Positions 34,377-42,356 of a stretch of 52,292 nucleotides of DNA are shown here, one piece after another. Under the pieces are notes generated by a model that saw nothing but the letters and a program-made list of their open reading frames with translations, was not told where the DNA came from and did no database searches. The DNA lies in contig CALUWF010000009.1 in NCBI GenBank assembly GCA_944324405.1, positions 1-52,292 on the forward strand, written 5' to 3'. This DNA is from Candidatus Gastranaerophilales bacterium. Its GTDB lineage: Bacteria > Cyanobacteriota > Vampirovibrionia > Gastranaerophilales > Gastranaerophilaceae. Positions within the stretch are counted from its first letter, which is position 1. Each line of letters starts with the position of its first letter. A program made the translations under genes and the position numbers.

Positions 34377-35250
34377 TGTATGTTTTCTTTCTTCTTAATT
34401 TTTTAATTATCGGCAATTCAGAGTCATAAACTTTTTTTACGCCGTCACCTTTTAGTGTGTTTAATAGTCTTATATCTCTGACAAGCCTCCTTAAACCTTC
34501 CGGCTCAAGGCTTGCCGCATGATCGGAACCCCAAAGAGTTCTATCGGTTGTAATGTGGCGCTCAATTGCACATGCTCCCATGGAAGCCGCAAGAACCGAG
34601 GGCAGAACACCTTTTTCATGTCCGCTGTAGCCTATGGGGCAATCATAACGCGAAATATAGCTTGGAATAACATTTAAATTAAGCTCTTTGTCATCACTCG
34701 GATAAGTCGAAGTGCAGTGCATTAAAACAAGATTATCCGTGCCCAAAATTTCAAGCGCATGGTCAATTTCACTTTGCGTGCTCATTCCTGTTGCAAGAAA
34801 TATCGGGCGCCCTTTTGATTTAACATATAAAAGTAAATCATCATCGGTTAAAGATGCCGAAGATATCTTGTGGCAAGGCGGGTCAAACTGCTCTATAAAA
34901 TCAACGGAAGCTTCGTCCCAGCATGAGGCAAACCACATTATACCGAGTCTTTTTGCATAATCATCAATTTGCTTATATTCATCAAAACCAAACTCCAAAG
35001 CACGTTTTAAATCACCGTTAGTGTTACCGAAGGGGTTTGGACGCTCCATTTCAAGTTCATGCTTTGTATAAACAACGTCAATCGTTCTTTTTTGGAATTT
35101 GACCGCATCACAGCCAAGGTCATACGCCGTTTTAATAAGTTTTTTGGCAAGGTCGATACTGCCGTTGTGATTTATCCCGATTTCGGCGATTATAAAACAA
35201 TGGGATAAATCTCCGATGTTATATTTGCCCACTCTAACCGTTTTGCTCAT
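34369..35250 (-). CDS. neuB: NeuB-family nonulosonate synthase without SAF domain
   Basis: Condenses phosphoenolpyruvate with a hexosamine-derived sugar to give sialic-acid-like nonulosonates. Signatures: FIIAEIGINHNGSIDLAKKL, DAVKFQKRTIDVVYT, ISSASLTDDDLL, LATGMSTQSEI, LMHCTSTYPS, and GYSGHEKGVLPSV. The product is only about 293 aa and stops right after the barrel (LPIIKKLRRKKTYNA), so the C-terminal SAF/antifreeze-like domain of classical NeuB is missing. The ATG at 35250 is fixed by GGAGGTG; it overlaps the FliO-like gene by 17 bp. The next gene is the KdsC-type phosphatase. Confidence 0.85.
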   Translation of the reverse strand: MSKTVRVGKYNIGDLSHCFIIAEIGINHNGSIDLAKKLIKTAYDLGCDAVKFQKRTIDVVYTKHELEMERPNPFGNTNGDLKRALEFGFDEYKQIDDYAKRLGIMWFASCWDEASVDFIEQFDPPCHKISSASLTDDDLLLYVKSKGRPIFLATGMSTQSEIDHALEILGTDNLVLMHCTSTYPSDDKELNLNVIPSYISRYDCPIGYSGHEKGVLPSVLAASMGACAIERHITTDRTLWGSDHAASLEPEGLRRLVRDIRLLNTLKGDGVKKVYDSELPIIKKLRRKKTYNA

Positions 35251-35668
35251 TTTGCACACCTCCGAGCTTCTGCTGCTCAAAAGAATTAAATTCCCTTAAA
35301 AGATTGACTTGATTTTGTGTTGCGCCGAGAACAAGCGTTTTGTCTTTTACCTGTACGATATAAATATCCTTTCCCTGCCCGAGCGGAGTGTGCGAAATGA
35401 CTTTTGCTTTTGTAATTTTTTCAAGCTCGTCATTTGCCTTCTTATTAATTTTAGAATTAACGCCTATTAATTTTTGATAAAAAAATCCCGTTAAGTAAAT
35501 TAAAAATATAACAAGTATGAGCCCGAAAATGAGCGTAAAATAATTAGGCTCGTAGGTGTCCTGTTTTAATACTTCCCTAAATTCATCGCTTGCGTAGGGG
35601 CCTTCCTGCGCATATGCGCATAATGCAAAAAAGAAAGTATATAAAGCACAAAGGATTTTACTTTTCAT
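35234..35668 (-). CDS. FliO-like membrane protein
   Basis: Architecture of flagellar export component FliO: signal-like start (MKSKILCALYTFFFALCAYA), short periplasmic part, one membrane helix (FTLIFGLILVIFLIYLTGFF, about 42-61), then a small cytoplasmic domain with KAKVISHTPLGQGKDIYIV and the typical KDKTLVLGATQNQVNLL. 144 aa. In flagellated bacteria FliO sits with fliP/fliQ/fliR; none are here. Either the flagellar genes are elsewhere, or this is a related membrane protein retained for another job. Coupled to both neighbours (4-bp and 17-bp overlaps). Confidence 0.65.
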   Translation of the reverse strand: MKSKILCALYTFFFALCAYAQEGPYASDEFREVLKQDTYEPNYFTLIFGLILVIFLIYLTGFFYQKLIGVNSKINKKANDELEKITKAKVISHTPLGQGKDIYIVQVKDKTLVLGATQNQVNLLREFNSFEQQKLGGVQNEQNG

Positions 35669-36081
35669 CTTCTGAAATTAGCACCTATTACATCTGAAAT
35701 AAAAGGAATATAAGGGTATTTACCGAGCAGCGCAAAAAGCGCCAGATAACAAATTATAACAAAAATTATCAATCCCCACAGGCTATAGCCAAAGTATATC
35801 GGGGTTTGAGTAAAAAACAGAGTAAATTTATTTACAAGTTCGCCCAAAAACGGCACGGCACTCAATAGTCCCGCTGCTATTGAACAGGTTAGAGAAAGGA
35901 TATAGAGGAAAAACGAAAAAAATATTGACTGATAAACGTTATAAGAACAAAAAGGCGACATGTGATTTTTGGCAATATAGCTGACTACAACCCAAACAAC
36001 ACCTGCTATACCGAATGTTATGTATGAAAGAGCGCATATTATACGCTCCATCAGCTGTACCCTTATACCGTTTGAGCGCAT
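35665..36081 (-). CDS. four-helix membrane protein, possibly Tic20-like
   Basis: 138 aa with four hydrophobic segments: IICALSYITFGIAGVVWVV, a second after the conserved-looking FCSYNVYQSIFFSFFLY, a third around TPIYFGYSLWG, and IIFVIICYLALFALLG. It ends with PYIPFISDVIGANFRR. The arrangement, the FNxxQ-like SYNVYQS and the terminal PxISD motif recall the Tic20/DUF4870-type proteins of Cyanobacteria, but similarity is too short to be sure. Start: first ATG, with AAGGTCGG upstream in the end of the preceding TPR gene (gap 1 bp). Confidence 0.5.
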   Translation of the reverse strand: MRSNGIRVQLMERIICALSYITFGIAGVVWVVVSYIAKNHMSPFCSYNVYQSIFFSFFLYILSLTCSIAAGLLSAVPFLGELVNKFTLFFTQTPIYFGYSLWGLIIFVIICYLALFALLGKYPYIPFISDVIGANFRR

Positions 36082-36082
36082 T

Positions 36083-37123
36083 TTAGCCGACCTTTTTTAA
36101 TATATAATTGTTTGCCACATCAATATATATAAGTTTAATTTCAAGATTTTCCGGATCTTCCTTCATGGCAAGACGATAATATTTAGCCGCGTTTTTAAGT
36201 TCGTCAAGCATAATATAAGCATTTGCCATAAGTACATATATTTTTGTTTTTTGATTTGATAGCTTTAAAGCTTTTTCATACAACGAAATTGCTTCACTGT
36301 AGCGTTTTTCCCCTATTAAAATATTTGCAAGCAGTAAATACGCATTGGGCTTTGAAACATCAAGTTCAATGGCATGTTTAAAGAGTATTATTGCTTTATC
36401 CAAATCACCTTCATCGGCTTTTGCTATTGCCCAACAAACCCAAGCAGGGTAATAATTCGGGTCTATCATTGTCGTGCGCTCAAAATAACTTTGTGCCTGT
36501 TCAAAATTTTCCAAAGACGCATACGCATTTGCAAGGCAAAGACATGCTTTTTTATCCGATTTATCATACTCATACGCTTTTTTATAATGTTCGCATGCAG
36601 AGTCAAATTCATTTAGTTTTTGGTAAATATTTGCAATATTTATATGGTATTCGGCGCAATTGGGGTCAATGTCAATTGCTTTTTGATAATACCTTCTTGC
36701 TTCCTGATAATCTTCATTATCCTGATACAAAAAACCTATTGCGTTATAAACATCGCTTGTGCCGGGTTTAATTTCTAACGCATTGTTATAATATTTAAGC
36801 GCATTTGCAAAACTTCCCACCTCTGCATAAACATTGCCAAGATTGTAATTAACAGCATAAGACTCAGGTTCTGTTTTGTATGCTTTTAAATAGTTTTCAA
36901 TTGCTTTATCATAATTTTTTTTATAAAAATAAATACTTCCCGTATTTATGAGCGCCTGCATGTCTTGAGGAAATTTTTCCAAAAGCTCTTCATAAACGCA
37001 AAGAGCATTTGCATAATCCTCATCCGCCACATAAATATTTGCAAGAGCTCTGTAATTTTCGTCACACTCCGGGTTTTCTTGTATTTTCTTTTTAAAATCC
37101 TCAATTAAAATTTCTTTATGCAT
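36083..37123 (-). CDS. TPR-repeat protein, about 9 repeats
   Basis: Product of 346 aa composed almost entirely of 34-residue tetratricopeptide repeats (NALCVYEELLEKFPQDMQAL, KAIENYLKAYKTEPESYAV, EARRYYQKAIDIDPNCAEYH and so on). No signal peptide or membrane segment. The repeats suggest a protein-binding scaffold. It is second in the leftward directon, 23 bp after the small Cys protein gene, and 1 bp before the Tic20-like gene. Confidence 0.88.
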   Translation of the reverse strand: MHKEILIEDFKKKIQENPECDENYRALANIYVADEDYANALCVYEELLEKFPQDMQALINTGSIYFYKKNYDKAIENYLKAYKTEPESYAVNYNLGNVYAEVGSFANALKYYNNALEIKPGTSDVYNAIGFLYQDNEDYQEARRYYQKAIDIDPNCAEYHINIANIYQKLNEFDSACEHYKKAYEYDKSDKKACLCLANAYASLENFEQAQSYFERTTMIDPNYYPAWVCWAIAKADEGDLDKAIILFKHAIELDVSKPNAYLLLANILIGEKRYSEAISLYEKALKLSNQKTKIYVLMANAYIMLDELKNAAKYYRLAMKEDPENLEIKLIYIDVANNYILKKVG

Positions 37124-37146
37124 TTTTAAATCATCTTTCCCGATTT

Positions 37147-37350
37147 TTATTTATATACAGTAGTATTTTCAAACAAATAACGCGACTGTGCAAGCGCCAT
37201 TGATTTAAGCGAACATATACCGCCATATTCATCCGCAAAAACTCCGATTGCCTTGAGCCTGTTTACAACAAGTTCATTCAGCTCGTTTTTTGAAACAAAC
37301 AAAGCGCAAGTGTCATCGCAAAATTCATGTTTAAAAGGACATTTTTTCAT
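37147..37350 (-). CDS. 67-aa cysteine-containing protein heading the operon
   Basis: Begins MKKCPFKHEFCDDTCALFVS, with Cys4, Cys11 and Cys15 in a tight cluster and a further Cys in GGICSLKSMALAQSRYLF, so a small zinc or iron-sulfur site is plausible. No family recognised. The ATG at 37350 is chosen: it starts 7 nt after TATAAT (37363-37358), whereas an upstream in-frame TTG would place that box inside the gene. As the first gene of the eleven-gene run it may be highly transcribed. Confidence 0.65.
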   Translation of the reverse strand: MKKCPFKHEFCDDTCALFVSKNELNELVVNRLKAIGVFADEYGGICSLKSMALAQSRYLFENTTVYK

Positions 37351-37357
37351 AGTCTGA

Positions 37358-37363
37358 ATTATA
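37358..37363 (-). promoter_or_regulatory. -10 box of the eleven-gene leftward operon
   Basis: TATAAT on the minus strand, 7 nt before the ATG at 37350. -35 is weak (TTTTAA with 17-bp spacing). No Shine-Dalgarno; leaderless start predicted. Confidence 0.5.
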
Positions 37364-37405
37364 CTATACAAATTGATATTTTAAAATCGTACGTTTTGTT
37401 TATTA

Positions 37406-37421
37406 TATAATTTGTAATATG
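37406..37421 (+). promoter_or_regulatory. -10 box adjacent to gshB-like start codon
   Basis: TATAAT (37406-37411), then 7 nt to the ATG at 37419; no Shine-Dalgarno. It is divergent from the leftward operon promoter 43 bp away. Confidence 0.55.
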
Positions 37422-38408
37422 AAAATACTTTTTATTATAGATGATTTAGAATTAAAATATTTTGAATTCAACAAGCTTGTAACAAACTTTTGGCTTAATG
37501 TCGAATTTCTGAAACGCTCGCATGAAGTTTTTGTCGCAACAAAAAATATGCTTAATGTTTTTGAAGCAAAAGCACATTGCTTCTGCACAAATACTTATTT
37601 TAAAAATAACGAACTCTACAAAAATGAAAGCTTTAAAAATATACCATGTGAGAATTTTGACGTTATTTTCTTTCGCCCGGATCCGCCCGTTGATATCAAC
37701 TACATTAATGCAAGCTATATTTTAAGCATGACGGATAAAAATAAAACCCTTATTTTAAATTCACCCGAAGCCATAAGAGATAAAAACGAAAAACTCTACA
37801 TTAACGACTTTCCTTCTCTTGCGCCAAAGAACATAGTAACATCGGATGTTAATTTTATAAGAGAATTTTTAAAAGAAAATAACGAAATAATTATAAAGCC
37901 GCTAAATCGCTGCTTTTCAAGCGGTGTATTTTATCTTTACCACGGAGATAAAAACACAAATACAATTATCAACACCGCAACGGAAAACGGGAAAACAAGC
38001 GTTATGGTGCAGGAATTTTTACCCGGAATTAAAAAAGGCGATAAAAGGCTTATTTTTATATGCGGAGAAATACTTGAGTATTGCGTACAAAAAGTCGCAA
38101 CTAATGACGATTTTAAATTTAACGAGCACTGTGATAAAAATTTAAAATTCGGAGCAATTACAAAAGAAGAAAAAAATATAGAAAATGTAATTTCGGATAA
38201 ACTTTTAAAAGACGGCGTCGTAATGGCGGGGCTTGATACAATTGATTCAAAAATTATCGAAATAAATATCACAAGCCCATGCTTTTTTATAAAAGAAATT
38301 AATTCTTTATATGGCATAAATTTAGAAAAAATCATCGTCGATAAACTGGAAAACTATATTTTTAAAAATTTAAAACCTTGCAGCACACGCGTTTTAACCA
38401 ATTGTTAA
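37419..38408 (+). CDS. gshB: glutathione synthetase-like ATP-grasp ligase
   Basis: GshB joins gamma-glutamylcysteine and glycine. Recognisable elements: N-terminal MKILFIIDDLE, FFRPDPPVDINYI, LNSPEAIRDKNEKLYI, the ATP-grasp lysine in IIKPLNRCFSSGVF, GDKRLIFICGE, and the metal-binding IIEINITSP (family EVNVTSP). 329 aa normal. No gshA or bifunctional ligase is nearby, so the substrate may be a different dipeptide. Monocistronic, with no Shine-Dalgarno. The end lies 63 bp before the next gene. Confidence 0.82.
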   Translation: MKILFIIDDLELKYFEFNKLVTNFWLNVEFLKRSHEVFVATKNMLNVFEAKAHCFCTNTYFKNNELYKNESFKNIPCENFDVIFFRPDPPVDINYINASYILSMTDKNKTLILNSPEAIRDKNEKLYINDFPSLAPKNIVTSDVNFIREFLKENNEIIIKPLNRCFSSGVFYLYHGDKNTNTIINTATENGKTSVMVQEFLPGIKKGDKRLIFICGEILEYCVQKVATNDDFKFNEHCDKNLKFGAITKEEKNIENVISDKLLKDGVVMAGLDTIDSKIIEINITSPCFFIKEINSLYGINLEKIIVDKLENYIFKNLKPCSTRVLTNC

Positions 38409-38459
38409 CATTTGTAAATCTATATTGAGCAACACGCAAAAAAAATTATTTTTTCGCTT

Positions 38460-38474
38460 TATACTAGTATCATG
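38460..38474 (+). promoter_or_regulatory. -10 box adjacent to start codon at 38472
   Basis: TATACT (38460-38465), 6 nt, ATG. No clear -35 and no Shine-Dalgarno. Confidence 0.45.
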
Positions 38475-39368
38475 AAAATCGAGCATTTAACATCTCACTT
38501 AAATTTTAATTCTTCGCCGCATATGCATAGCGCAAAGGGCAAAGCCAAAAAAGGTGCAGTCTATTTAGGCGAGAGAACGAGTGTAGAGAATAAAAGTGTA
38601 AATAAAAACAGACCCGCTAAAAGTGTAAACTTTAGCGGGTCTGTAAGTTTAAATGACGTAATAGAGGCAAAACCGGCGCAAATAATACAAGAAGAGCTTA
38701 CAAAACTTGTAACGGAAGGCAAAACAAAAGATTTTAAAAACATAAATCTTAACGCAGGCAAATTGTCTTACAACTTTATAAATTCAAAATTCATGACAAG
38801 GGCACTCACTATTGTTAATGAAAACGAATCAAAATTTGAAAATATTATTACAATTTTTCTTGCAGGTATGTTAAAACCTTTGTGTGTACTTGCCATGCCG
38901 GGAGCAGAAAAAGAAGACAAACAAATGTCTGCCACCAAAAACTTCGTATCGGCAGTAATAGGTTTTGGACTTTCCTGCTTAATTCTTACCCCTGTTTCAA
39001 AGTCTGTTAAAAAAGTTACAAAAAATCTCAATAAATTTATAAAAGACCCTGACTATATAAGACTCATAGATAAAAAAGAATTTGGCGATTTTGTAAAATA
39101 CGGCGGTAAAGAAGTTGAAGTCGGCAGCATGGCTGATGCGTTTTCAACATTTTATAAAAAAATTCCGGACTTAGCCATCACTCCTACAAAAGCAGCTATT
39201 TCAATTGCACTTACGCCATATGTCTTAGACTTTATCTTTAAGAAAGACAAAAAAGAAGCGGCAAAAGCGCAAACAGCACAGCCTAATATTCAAACACAGC
39301 CATCAGGCATAGAGCTTAAAGAAAATGAACAAATATTTAACCAATTTAGGGGAGGTGCGATAAGATGA
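38472..39368 (+). CDS. lineage-type membrane protein with N-terminal NFSG motif
   Basis: No named family. Residues 1-50 are basic and low in structure and end in VNFSGSVSLND. Then come helices, a hydrophobic segment (ENIITIFLAGMLKPLCVLAM, about 130-149), a second (FVSAVIGFGLSCLILTPVS, about 160-178), a basic middle, and a third (TKAAISIALTPYVLDFIF), followed by a charged Ala/Gln-rich tail. Together with the next gene, which shares the VNFG start, a late hydrophobic segment and a Gln/Ala tail, it forms a co-translated pair (ATGA overlap). Membrane location is inferred; function unknown. Confidence 0.68.
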   Translation: MKIEHLTSHLNFNSSPHMHSAKGKAKKGAVYLGERTSVENKSVNKNRPAKSVNFSGSVSLNDVIEAKPAQIIQEELTKLVTEGKTKDFKNINLNAGKLSYNFINSKFMTRALTIVNENESKFENIITIFLAGMLKPLCVLAMPGAEKEDKQMSATKNFVSAVIGFGLSCLILTPVSKSVKKVTKNLNKFIKDPDYIRLIDKKEFGDFVKYGGKEVEVGSMADAFSTFYKKIPDLAITPTKAAISIALTPYVLDFIFKKDKKEAAKAQTAQPNIQTQPSGIELKENEQIFNQFRGGAIR

Positions 39369-40204
39369 AAATAGCACCTGTTCAAAATAGCCCGAAAAAC
39401 AACGTAAATTTTGGCGCGGTGTCCTCCATTTCAAAATACGGCGACAACCTCCAAAATGCCATAGTAAAATCCATAGATAAATCATTCGATAATATTTTGC
39501 CCAAAATTAGCGACAACGAGAAAGAGCTTGGGCCGATTTACGATAAAATAACCGACGGCATAGCTTCTATAATCGGTACGGCGGCAAATACCGGCGTTTC
39601 CAAAAAACTTGTGAACACTTTAAATAAATTTAAAAAACCATCCGCAAGAATGGCAGACCTTGCCTCTTTTGCAATTACTTTCTTTTATGTTAATAACACA
39701 AGAAAATCTAAAAAGATTGAAGAAGAGCGCAAAATGCCTCTTATGGTTAACAATATCGCAATAACCATTGTGTCTTCAACAATGGCGGCATTAATTGATA
39801 AATTCAGCGATGTCGCTCTGGACAGAGTAAAAGGTGCGCTTTACAATCAAAAGGGCACACAGGTGCTTGAACAAACTCTTGATACAATAAAAAGTGCAAA
39901 TTTAACAAACGAACTCAATGGCCACAGCATTGAAGAACTCGGCAAAGACATCTTAAGCTCGCAAGAATTTATTAAAAATATAAGAGAATACTCAAAACGC
40001 TTTGAAAAAGCAAAATCGCTTACAATTTTCTCAATTACCGTAAGATTTCTCGTAACGGTTCTTATGGTTCCCGTTGTCGGTAAACTCGTTAAGATGATAA
40101 AAGAAAATGTCAATAAAGACCCGCAGCAAGCACAAGCCCAACAGACGCAAGCACAGCCGAAAGCCGATGATATCGACAAAGATGATAACGATGATGACGA
40201 TTAA
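39365..40204 (+). CDS. lineage-type membrane protein, partner of preceding gene
   Basis: Starts MKIAPVQNSPKNNVNFGAVS, the same VNF-small pattern as its neighbour. It has three hydrophobic helices (MADLASFAITFFYVN about 96-110, then KMPLMVNNIAITIVSSTMAA, then FSITVRFLVTVLMVPVVGKL near 235), then a Gln/Ala repeat and a very acidic tail (DDIDKDDNDDDD). 279 aa. The start is certain: GGGGAGGTG lies before the ATG, which overlaps the upstream stop by 4 bp. A strong hairpin follows. Function unknown; the pair may form one membrane complex. Confidence 0.7.
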   Translation: MKIAPVQNSPKNNVNFGAVSSISKYGDNLQNAIVKSIDKSFDNILPKISDNEKELGPIYDKITDGIASIIGTAANTGVSKKLVNTLNKFKKPSARMADLASFAITFFYVNNTRKSKKIEEERKMPLMVNNIAITIVSSTMAALIDKFSDVALDRVKGALYNQKGTQVLEQTLDTIKSANLTNELNGHSIEELGKDILSSQEFIKNIREYSKRFEKAKSLTIFSITVRFLVTVLMVPVVGKLVKMIKENVNKDPQQAQAQQTQAQPKADDIDKDDNDDDD

Positions 40205-40255
40205 TAAAAGATAATTTAACAACAACATTTTAAATAATAAGTTTTATAAACTTTT

Positions 40256-40299
40256 AAAGCACAAAAGTACACAAAAATTAAACTTTTGTGCTTTAATTT
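40256..40299 (+). terminator. terminator after membrane-protein pair
   Basis: Perfect 13-bp stem (40256-40268 with 40282-40294), 13-nt loop, followed by AATTTTT. Confidence 0.85.
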
Positions 40300-40332
40300 T
40301 TCTGTTAGAGTACTAAGTTGGAGTATAAACAC

Positions 40333-41367
40333 ATGATTGTCGTAATGGAACCAAAGGCAACCGAAGACCAGATTAACAAAGTCGTAGACTATGTGCAATC
40401 AAAAGGCTTAAGGGTAAACATCAACAGAGGTGAGCATTTAACCGTTGTTGCAGTTTTGGGAGATAAAACAAAATTAAATCCCACAAGCATAAATGCAATT
40501 GACGGCGTGCATGAAATAAAAATTATTCAGGAACCCTATAAACTCGTTTCAAGAAGCACAAAAGAAGAAGATACAATTATCGAATTTAAAAACGGCGTTA
40601 AAATAGGCGGACTTGAAAGACCCGTTATTATGGCAGGGCCTTGCAGCGTTGAAAAAGATTTTAACGGTCTTTTAAAAGTAGCGCAAGCCGCAAAAGAAAT
40701 GGGCTGCCAATTTTTAAGAGGGGGTGCTTTTAAGCCCAGAACCTCGCCCTATGATTTTCAGGGATTAGAAGAAAAAGGGCTTGAATATCTGGCAGAAGCA
40801 AGAAAACAAACAGGCCTGCTTGTTGTAACCGAAATTATGGATACAATGGACATCCCGCTTGTATGCAAATACGCCGATGTTCTGCAAGTCGGCGCAAGAA
40901 ACATGCAGAACTTTAAAATGCTAAAGGCACTTGGGAAAATTGATAAACCCGTTATGATAAAAAGAGGCCCCGCCGCAACCATTAGAGAATTTTTACTCGC
41001 GGCAGAATATGTTGTATACAACGGCAACCCGAATGTTATTTTATGCGAAAGAGGTATAAAAGGCATTGACAATGATTTTACAAGAAATACTCTTGATATT
41101 GCCGTAGTGCCGATTATAAGAAAATACTCTCATCTGCCAATAATAGTAGACCCCTCCCATGGTACCGGAAAACGCTATTTAATTGAGCCGATGGGAAAAG
41201 CGGCACTTATAGCGGGTGCTCACGGTCTTATGATAGAAGTTCACCATGACCCCGATCATGCATCCTCAGACGGTGCCCAAAGCTTAAGCATAGAGCAATT
41301 TAAAGATATTGCAAAAAGACTTAATAAGCTTATAGGCAGAATAGACTACGATAATAAAAATATGTAG
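40333..41367 (+). CDS. aroF: 3-deoxy-7-phosphoheptulonate synthase (type I-beta)
   Basis: First shikimate-pathway step: PEP plus erythrose 4-phosphate to DAHP. An N-terminal ferredoxin-like regulatory domain (about 1-75, MIVVMEPKATEDQINKVV) precedes the barrel, with MAGPCSVE, RGGAFKPRTSPYDFQG, LQVGARNMQNF, KRGPAATIREFL, ERGIKG and DPSHGTGKR. This layout is the Thermotoga/Bacillus-type enzyme, usually inhibited by aromatic end products through the N-domain. The ATG has GGAG upstream; an in-frame TTG five codons earlier is less likely. It supplies the aroBKC genes at 21646-24296. Confidence 0.95.
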   Translation: MIVVMEPKATEDQINKVVDYVQSKGLRVNINRGEHLTVVAVLGDKTKLNPTSINAIDGVHEIKIIQEPYKLVSRSTKEEDTIIEFKNGVKIGGLERPVIMAGPCSVEKDFNGLLKVAQAAKEMGCQFLRGGAFKPRTSPYDFQGLEEKGLEYLAEARKQTGLLVVTEIMDTMDIPLVCKYADVLQVGARNMQNFKMLKALGKIDKPVMIKRGPAATIREFLLAAEYVVYNGNPNVILCERGIKGIDNDFTRNTLDIAVVPIIRKYSHLPIIVDPSHGTGKRYLIEPMGKAALIAGAHGLMIEVHHDPDHASSDGAQSLSIEQFKDIAKRLNKLIGRIDYDNKNM

Positions 41368-41373
41368 ATAAAT

Positions 41374-41412
41374 AAGGAAGCCGTTTTATTTCATTAAAAA
41401 GGCTTCCTTTTA
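41374..41412 (+). terminator. terminator after DAHP synthase gene
   Basis: 9-bp stem AAGGAAGCC/GGCTTCCTT with an 18-nt loop and T-rich tail. Confidence 0.8.
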
Positions 41413-41424
41413 TAAAATCTTAAT

Positions 41425-41463
41425 TTGCGTAAATTTTACCATTGTAATAGAATTTAAATTATG
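41425..41463 (+). promoter_or_regulatory. leaderless-type glyQ promoter
   Basis: -35 TTGCGT (41425-41430), 17 bp, -10 TAGAAT (41448-41453), 7 nt, ATG (41461). No Shine-Dalgarno. One of the cleanest examples of this start layout in the window. Confidence 0.65.
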
Positions 41464-42336
41464 GCTTTAACATTTCAGGAACTTGCACTAAATCTATCAA
41501 AATACTGGTCGGACAACGGCTGTATTATTCAGCAGCCCTACGACATTGAAAAGGGCGCATCCACCATGAACCCCGCTACTTTTCTAAGGTCGCTCGGGCC
41601 CGAGCCATATAGTGTTGCAATGATTGAGCCTTGCAGGCGCCCGACCGACGCCAGATACGGCGAAAACCCGAACCGTCTGGGGCATTACTTTCAATATCAG
41701 GTAATTTTAAAACCATCTCCGGATAATGCCCAGGATATTTATTTAAAATCTCTTGAAGCAATCGGGATAGATTTAAAAAAACACGATGTAAGATTTGTTG
41801 AGGACAACTGGGAAAGCCCTACTTTAGGAGCGGCAGGCGTAGGCTGGGAAGTATGGCTTGACGGAATGGAAATAACACAATTTACATATTTCCAGCAGGT
41901 AGGCGGTTTAGAGGTCAAACCTGTTGCGCTTGAAATTACATACGGTTTAGAGCGCATCGCTATGTATCTGCAAAATGTCAACTCCGTATTTGACGTTATG
42001 TGGAACAAAAAATTAAAATACGGCGATATTTACCTGCAAAATGAAATAGAGCAGTCTAAATACAATTTTGAATACTCAAACGCCAAAAGGCTTTTTGAAA
42101 TGTTTGATTTGTGCGAAGCGGAAGCTTTTTCCTGCCTTGAAGCGCAAATAGTGCTCCCGGCATACGATTGGGTTTTAAAGTGCTCTCACACCTTTAATCT
42201 GCTTGATGCAAGGGGCGTTATCTCAAAAGATGAAAGAGTTAACTATATTAACAGAGTAAGAACAATGGCGGCGGAAGTTGCCAAATTATATGTAAAACAA
42301 AGGGAGAGCCTTGGTTTTCCTTTACTTAAAAAGTAG
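41461..42336 (+). CDS. glyQ: glycyl-tRNA synthetase alpha subunit
   Basis: Catalytic subunit of the bacterial alpha2beta2 glycyl-tRNA synthetase. Signatures: [57 protein letters not shown], YYQFQVIxKPSP-type [13 protein letters not shown], and [20 protein letters not shown]. 291 aa normal. The beta subunit gene glyS is not adjacent, which is less usual; a permease follows 20 bp later. Confidence 0.97.
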   Translation: MALTFQELALNLSKYWSDNGCIIQQPYDIEKGASTMNPATFLRSLGPEPYSVAMIEPCRRPTDARYGENPNRLGHYFQYQVILKPSPDNAQDIYLKSLEAIGIDLKKHDVRFVEDNWESPTLGAAGVGWEVWLDGMEITQFTYFQQVGGLEVKPVALEITYGLERIAMYLQNVNSVFDVMWNKKLKYGDIYLQNEIEQSKYNFEYSNAKRLFEMFDLCEAEAFSCLEAQIVLPAYDWVLKCSHTFNLLDARGVISKDERVNYINRVRTMAAEVAKLYVKQRESLGFPLLKK

Positions 42337-42356
42337 ATAGGAAAAATCACTTAAAG

